Part shown: one piece after another, positions 22,231 through 24,478 of the stretch
Numbering within the stretch: the stretch's first letter is position 1
Layout of the letters: each line of letters opens with the position of its first letter
Assembly: GCA_035653295.1 (NCBI GenBank)
Contig: DASRCB010000323.1
Span: 1-24,478, forward strand
DNA: 24,478 bases
Source: DASRCB01 sp035653295
GTDB lineage: Bacteria; Acidobacteriota; Terriglobia; Bryobacterales; Bryobacteraceae
Direction of reading: 5' to 3'
Notes under the pieces: model-generated
Seen by the model: only the letters and a program-made list of their open reading frames with translations
What the model was told of the DNA's origin: nothing
The model's database searches: none
Made by a program: the position numbers and the translations under genes

Positions 22231-24478
22231 ATGTTGAACAGTGACGCGGATGCCGTCCAGCGAAGCGGCGCAGCGGCGACACCGGCCGCGGCGCCCGATC
22301 CGACTGCCACTATCGGCGCCGCCGCCGAGAACCTTCCGGCGGGCTCTATTGGACCTTACCGGCTGATCCGGCAACTCGGGGAAGGCGGCATGGGCATCGT
22401 ATATCACGCCCAGCAACTCGAGCCGATTCGCCGCGACGTCGCGCTCAAGGTGATCAAGCCCGGGATGGACAGCCGCCAGGTGATTGCCCGCTTCGAGAGT
22501 GAACGGCAGGCGCTGGCGATGATGGACCATCCGAACATCGCACGCGTGCTGGAGGCCGGCACGACCCCGACGGGCCTGCCATATTTCGTGATGGAACTGG
22601 TGGACGGCATCCCGATCACGCAGTTCTGCGATGAGAAGCGGCTAACCATCGGGGAACGAATCGATCTGTTCATTCCTGTTTGCCAGGCGATTCAGCATGC
22701 GCATCAGAAGGGCATCATTCACCGCGATATCAAGCCCTCGAACATTCTGGTCAGCAGACGCGAGAATCAGACCGCGCCGAAGGTAATCGACTTTGGTTTG
22801 GCGAAAGCGCTGGGTCGCCAGTTGAACGAGGCAACCATGGCCATGACCACCTTCGGCACGGTCGTGGGAACGCTGCAGTACATGAGTCCGGAGCAGGCGG
22901 AGCTGGGACGAGACAACGTAGACACGCGGACGGATATCTATTCCCTGGGAGCGGTACTGTACGAGTTACTCACAGGCGTGACGCCGCTCGAGCCAGAGCA
23001 GCTTACCCGGGCTCTCTGGACGGAAGCGTTGCAGCAGGTTCGCGATCAGGAGACGAAGGCTCCGAGCGTGAGGCTGCGCCGCTCGGGAGAGCTGAAAGCG
23101 ATAGCCGATCGGCGGCAATGCGAACCGTCGCGCCTGCCAAAGCTCCTGAACCGCGAACTGGACTGGATCGCGCTGAAGTCTTTAGAGAAGGACCGCACCC
23201 GCCGGTATGAGACGGTGAACGGCCTGGCACGCGACCTTCAGCGGTACCTCAGAGGCGAGCCGGTTGAGGCGGCGCCGCCGTCCGCCGCTTACCGCATGAG
23301 CAAGTTCGTGCGCAGGCATCGCCTGGGGCTGGCGACGGCTGCTGCATTCATCCTGCTGCTCATTTCCGCGGTTCTGGTGAGCGCGTGGATGGCAGTGCGC
23401 GCCAGGCGTGCGGAGGCCGAGGCTCGCGCGGTAAACGATTTTCTGCAGGACGACGTGCTGGCGCAGGCCAGCGCTTACAACCAGGCCGGGGGCGATCACA
23501 ACCTGACCGTCCGCGCCGCACTGGATCGGGCCGCGGCGCGAATCGGAGGTAAGTTCACGGGGCAGCCGTTGGTGGAAGCATCGATCCGGCACACAATCGG
23601 GGCGGCGTATGTCGACCTGAGCCTTTATTCGGACGCGGAGCGCCATTTCCGGCGCGCGCTGGAGCTTCGCCGGCGCGAACTGGGCGACCGCCATCCAGAT
23701 ACGATTGCAACCATGGCGAGTCTCGCGGCAGTGTACGAGCGAGCGGGTCGGTACAAGGACGCGGAACGGCTCTATACCCAGCTGGTAGAGGTGGAGCGCA
23801 GGGTTCTGGGAAATGATGCGCCAAACACCCTGAAAACAATGAACGGACTCGCGGTCACCTACGCCGAAGAAGGCCGGTTCGCCGAATCGGTGAAAATGCT
23901 GGCCGAAGTCGTGCCCGCCGAGCAGCGTGTACTCGGAGAAGAGAACCTCCAGACGCTTCGCGCCATGGGCAATCTCGCGGCCGGCTACGAGGTGCTGGGG
24001 CAGCGCGCGAAGGCCGAGGCTCTGGCGCTGAAAACGCTGGAGCTCAAAAGGCGCGCGCTCGGGGCCGACAACCCCGAGACGCTGGACACCACGGCCAACC
24101 TGGCGGAGTTGTACAGCAACGAGGGAGACTACGCCCGGGCGGAGACGCTGTATGTCAGCGCCGTTGACGGATACCGGCGCGCGCTGGGCGCGGGGCATCT
24201 GCACGCCATCGCTTCCATGGGCGGGCTGGCCGATGTTTATCGGTACCGCGGAAAGTACAAGGAAGCCGAGGCGGTTTGCCTCGAGGCTTTGCAGGCGGCC
24301 CGCGGAGGTATCGGCGAGGAGCATCCGGCGGCCCTCGACGCCATACAGGTGCTGGCCGAGACATACGACGATCAGGGCCGGTACGATGAGGCGGCAACCT
24401 TGTTCAGGAAACTACTCGAGAAGAGGAGGCGCGTGCTGGGCGGCGATCATCCGGACACGATCGGCGCGGCGATGCTGC
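22231..24478 (+). CDS. membrane Ser/Thr protein kinase with TPR sensor, 3' truncated
   Basis: The frame is open to the window edge; 749 residues are visible. A disordered N-terminus (1-40) is followed by a Hanks-type kinase domain (about 43-340). It shows the Gly loop LGEGGMGIVYHA (49-60), Lys73, Glu91, the catalytic loop HRDIKPSN (164-171), DFG (187-189) and GTLQYMSPEQA (213-223). One membrane helix follows (about 365-387). The C-terminal part has at least six 42-residue TPRs of the kinesin-light-chain type, each closing with a LGxxHPDT-like turn. This architecture is frequent in Acidobacteriota and Planctomycetes. The kinase phosphorylates Ser/Thr in the cytoplasm; the TPRs probably lie on the other side of the membrane and bind a partner. 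ATG 22231 is the first start after an in-frame stop (22216-22218) and follows GGGGA. Confidence 0.92.
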   Translation, partial: MLNSDADAVQRSGAAATPAAAPDPTATIGAAAENLPAGSIGPYRLIRQLGEGGMGIVYHAQQLEPIRRDVALKVIKPGMDSRQVIARFESERQALAMMDHPNIARVLEAGTTPTGLPYFVMELVDGIPITQFCDEKRLTIGERIDLFIPVCQAIQHAHQKGIIHRDIKPSNILVSRRENQTAPKVIDFGLAKALGRQLNEATMAMTTFGTVVGTLQYMSPEQAELGRDNVDTRTDIYSLGAVLYELLTGVTPLEPEQLTRALWTEALQQVRDQETKAPSVRLRRSGELKAIADRRQCEPSRLPKLLNRELDWIALKSLEKDRTRRYETVNGLARDLQRYLRGEPVEAAPPSAAYRMSKFVRRHRLGLATAAAFILLLISAVLVSAWMAVRARRAEAEARAVNDFLQDDVLAQASAYNQAGGDHNLTVRAALDRAAARIGGKFTGQPLVEASIRHTIGAAYVDLSLYSDAERHFRRALELRRRELGDRHPDTIATMASLAAVYERAGRYKDAERLYTQLVEVERRVLGNDAPNTLKTMNGLAVTYAEEGRFAESVKMLAEVVPAEQRVLGEENLQTLRAMGNLAAGYEVLGQRAKAEALALKTLELKRRALGADNPETLDTTANLAELYSNEGDYARAETLYVSAVDGYRRALGAGHLHAIASMGGLADVYRYRGKYKEAEAVCLEALQAARGGIGEEHPAALDAIQVLAETYDDQGRYDEAATLFRKLLEKRRRVLGGDHPDTIGAAML

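Noticed and set aside
23182..24324. 380-codon minus-strand frame inside the kinase gene
   Set aside because: The plus strand carries kinase and periodic TPR sequence through this stretch; the minus frame shows no domain.
1..24478. CRISPR, transposase, integrase, tRNA or phage genes
   Set aside because: No regularly spaced repeats, no mobile-element proteins and no cloverleaf-like sequence were seen.

Overview
The window is a GC-rich bacterial chromosome segment with densely packed genes. It most resembles an Acidobacteriota genome of the Bryobacter/Solibacter type. That placement is inferred from the gene mix: a very large Oar-like TonB-dependent outer-membrane protein with an N-terminal carboxypeptidase-regulatory domain, secreted TPR proteins, a PEP-CTERM protein, a membrane Ser/Thr kinase with kinesin-light-chain-type TPRs, and several secreted glycosidases. 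I see no mobile element, CRISPR array, rRNA or tRNA.

Layout. Positions 1-2347 (+) hold a tight cluster: the C-terminal end of a DUF4178-type protein, a 62-aa membrane protein, a DUF350 protein and a membrane-embedded spermidine-synthase-like protein. Positions 2354-3241 (-) encode a tandem GNAT acetyltransferase. Positions 3281-5050 (-) encode a secreted esterase fused to an SMP-30/gluconolactonase propeller. Positions 5130-6783 (+) encode a secreted LppY/LpqO-like (DUF1259) protein and a PEP-CTERM protein. Positions 6802-7830 (-) encode an orphan PAS/HisKA_2 histidine kinase. Positions 7975-14023 (-) form a probable operon: the Oar-like outer-membrane protein followed by two secreted TPR proteins. 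Positions 14024-14548 are a 525-bp non-coding region. It carries a near-consensus sigma70 promoter with a LacI-type operator over the start site for the leftward operon, a long-range paired segment, and an intrinsic-terminator-like hairpin 60 bp before the rightward GH27 gene. Positions 14549-20306 hold two GH27 alpha-galactosidase-like enzymes, a clan GH-D relative, and an oppositely oriented APH-family phosphotransferase wedged between the GH27 genes. Positions 20284-21477 (-) encode a 7Fe ferredoxin and an unknown 301-aa protein. Positions 21633-22115 (-) encode a small secreted NTF2-like protein, and 22231 to the end (+) a Ser/Thr kinase with TPRs, cut by the window edge.

How the genes may work together. 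The Oar/TPR/TPR operon and the glycosidase genes share one regulatory intergenic region. This suggests a carbohydrate-use locus in which secreted enzymes release alpha-linked sugars and the outer-membrane protein imports the product or binds substrate. The sugar specificity is inferred from enzyme family alone. The most distinctive non-genic signals are the promoter/operator and the RNA-like structures in 14131-14490.
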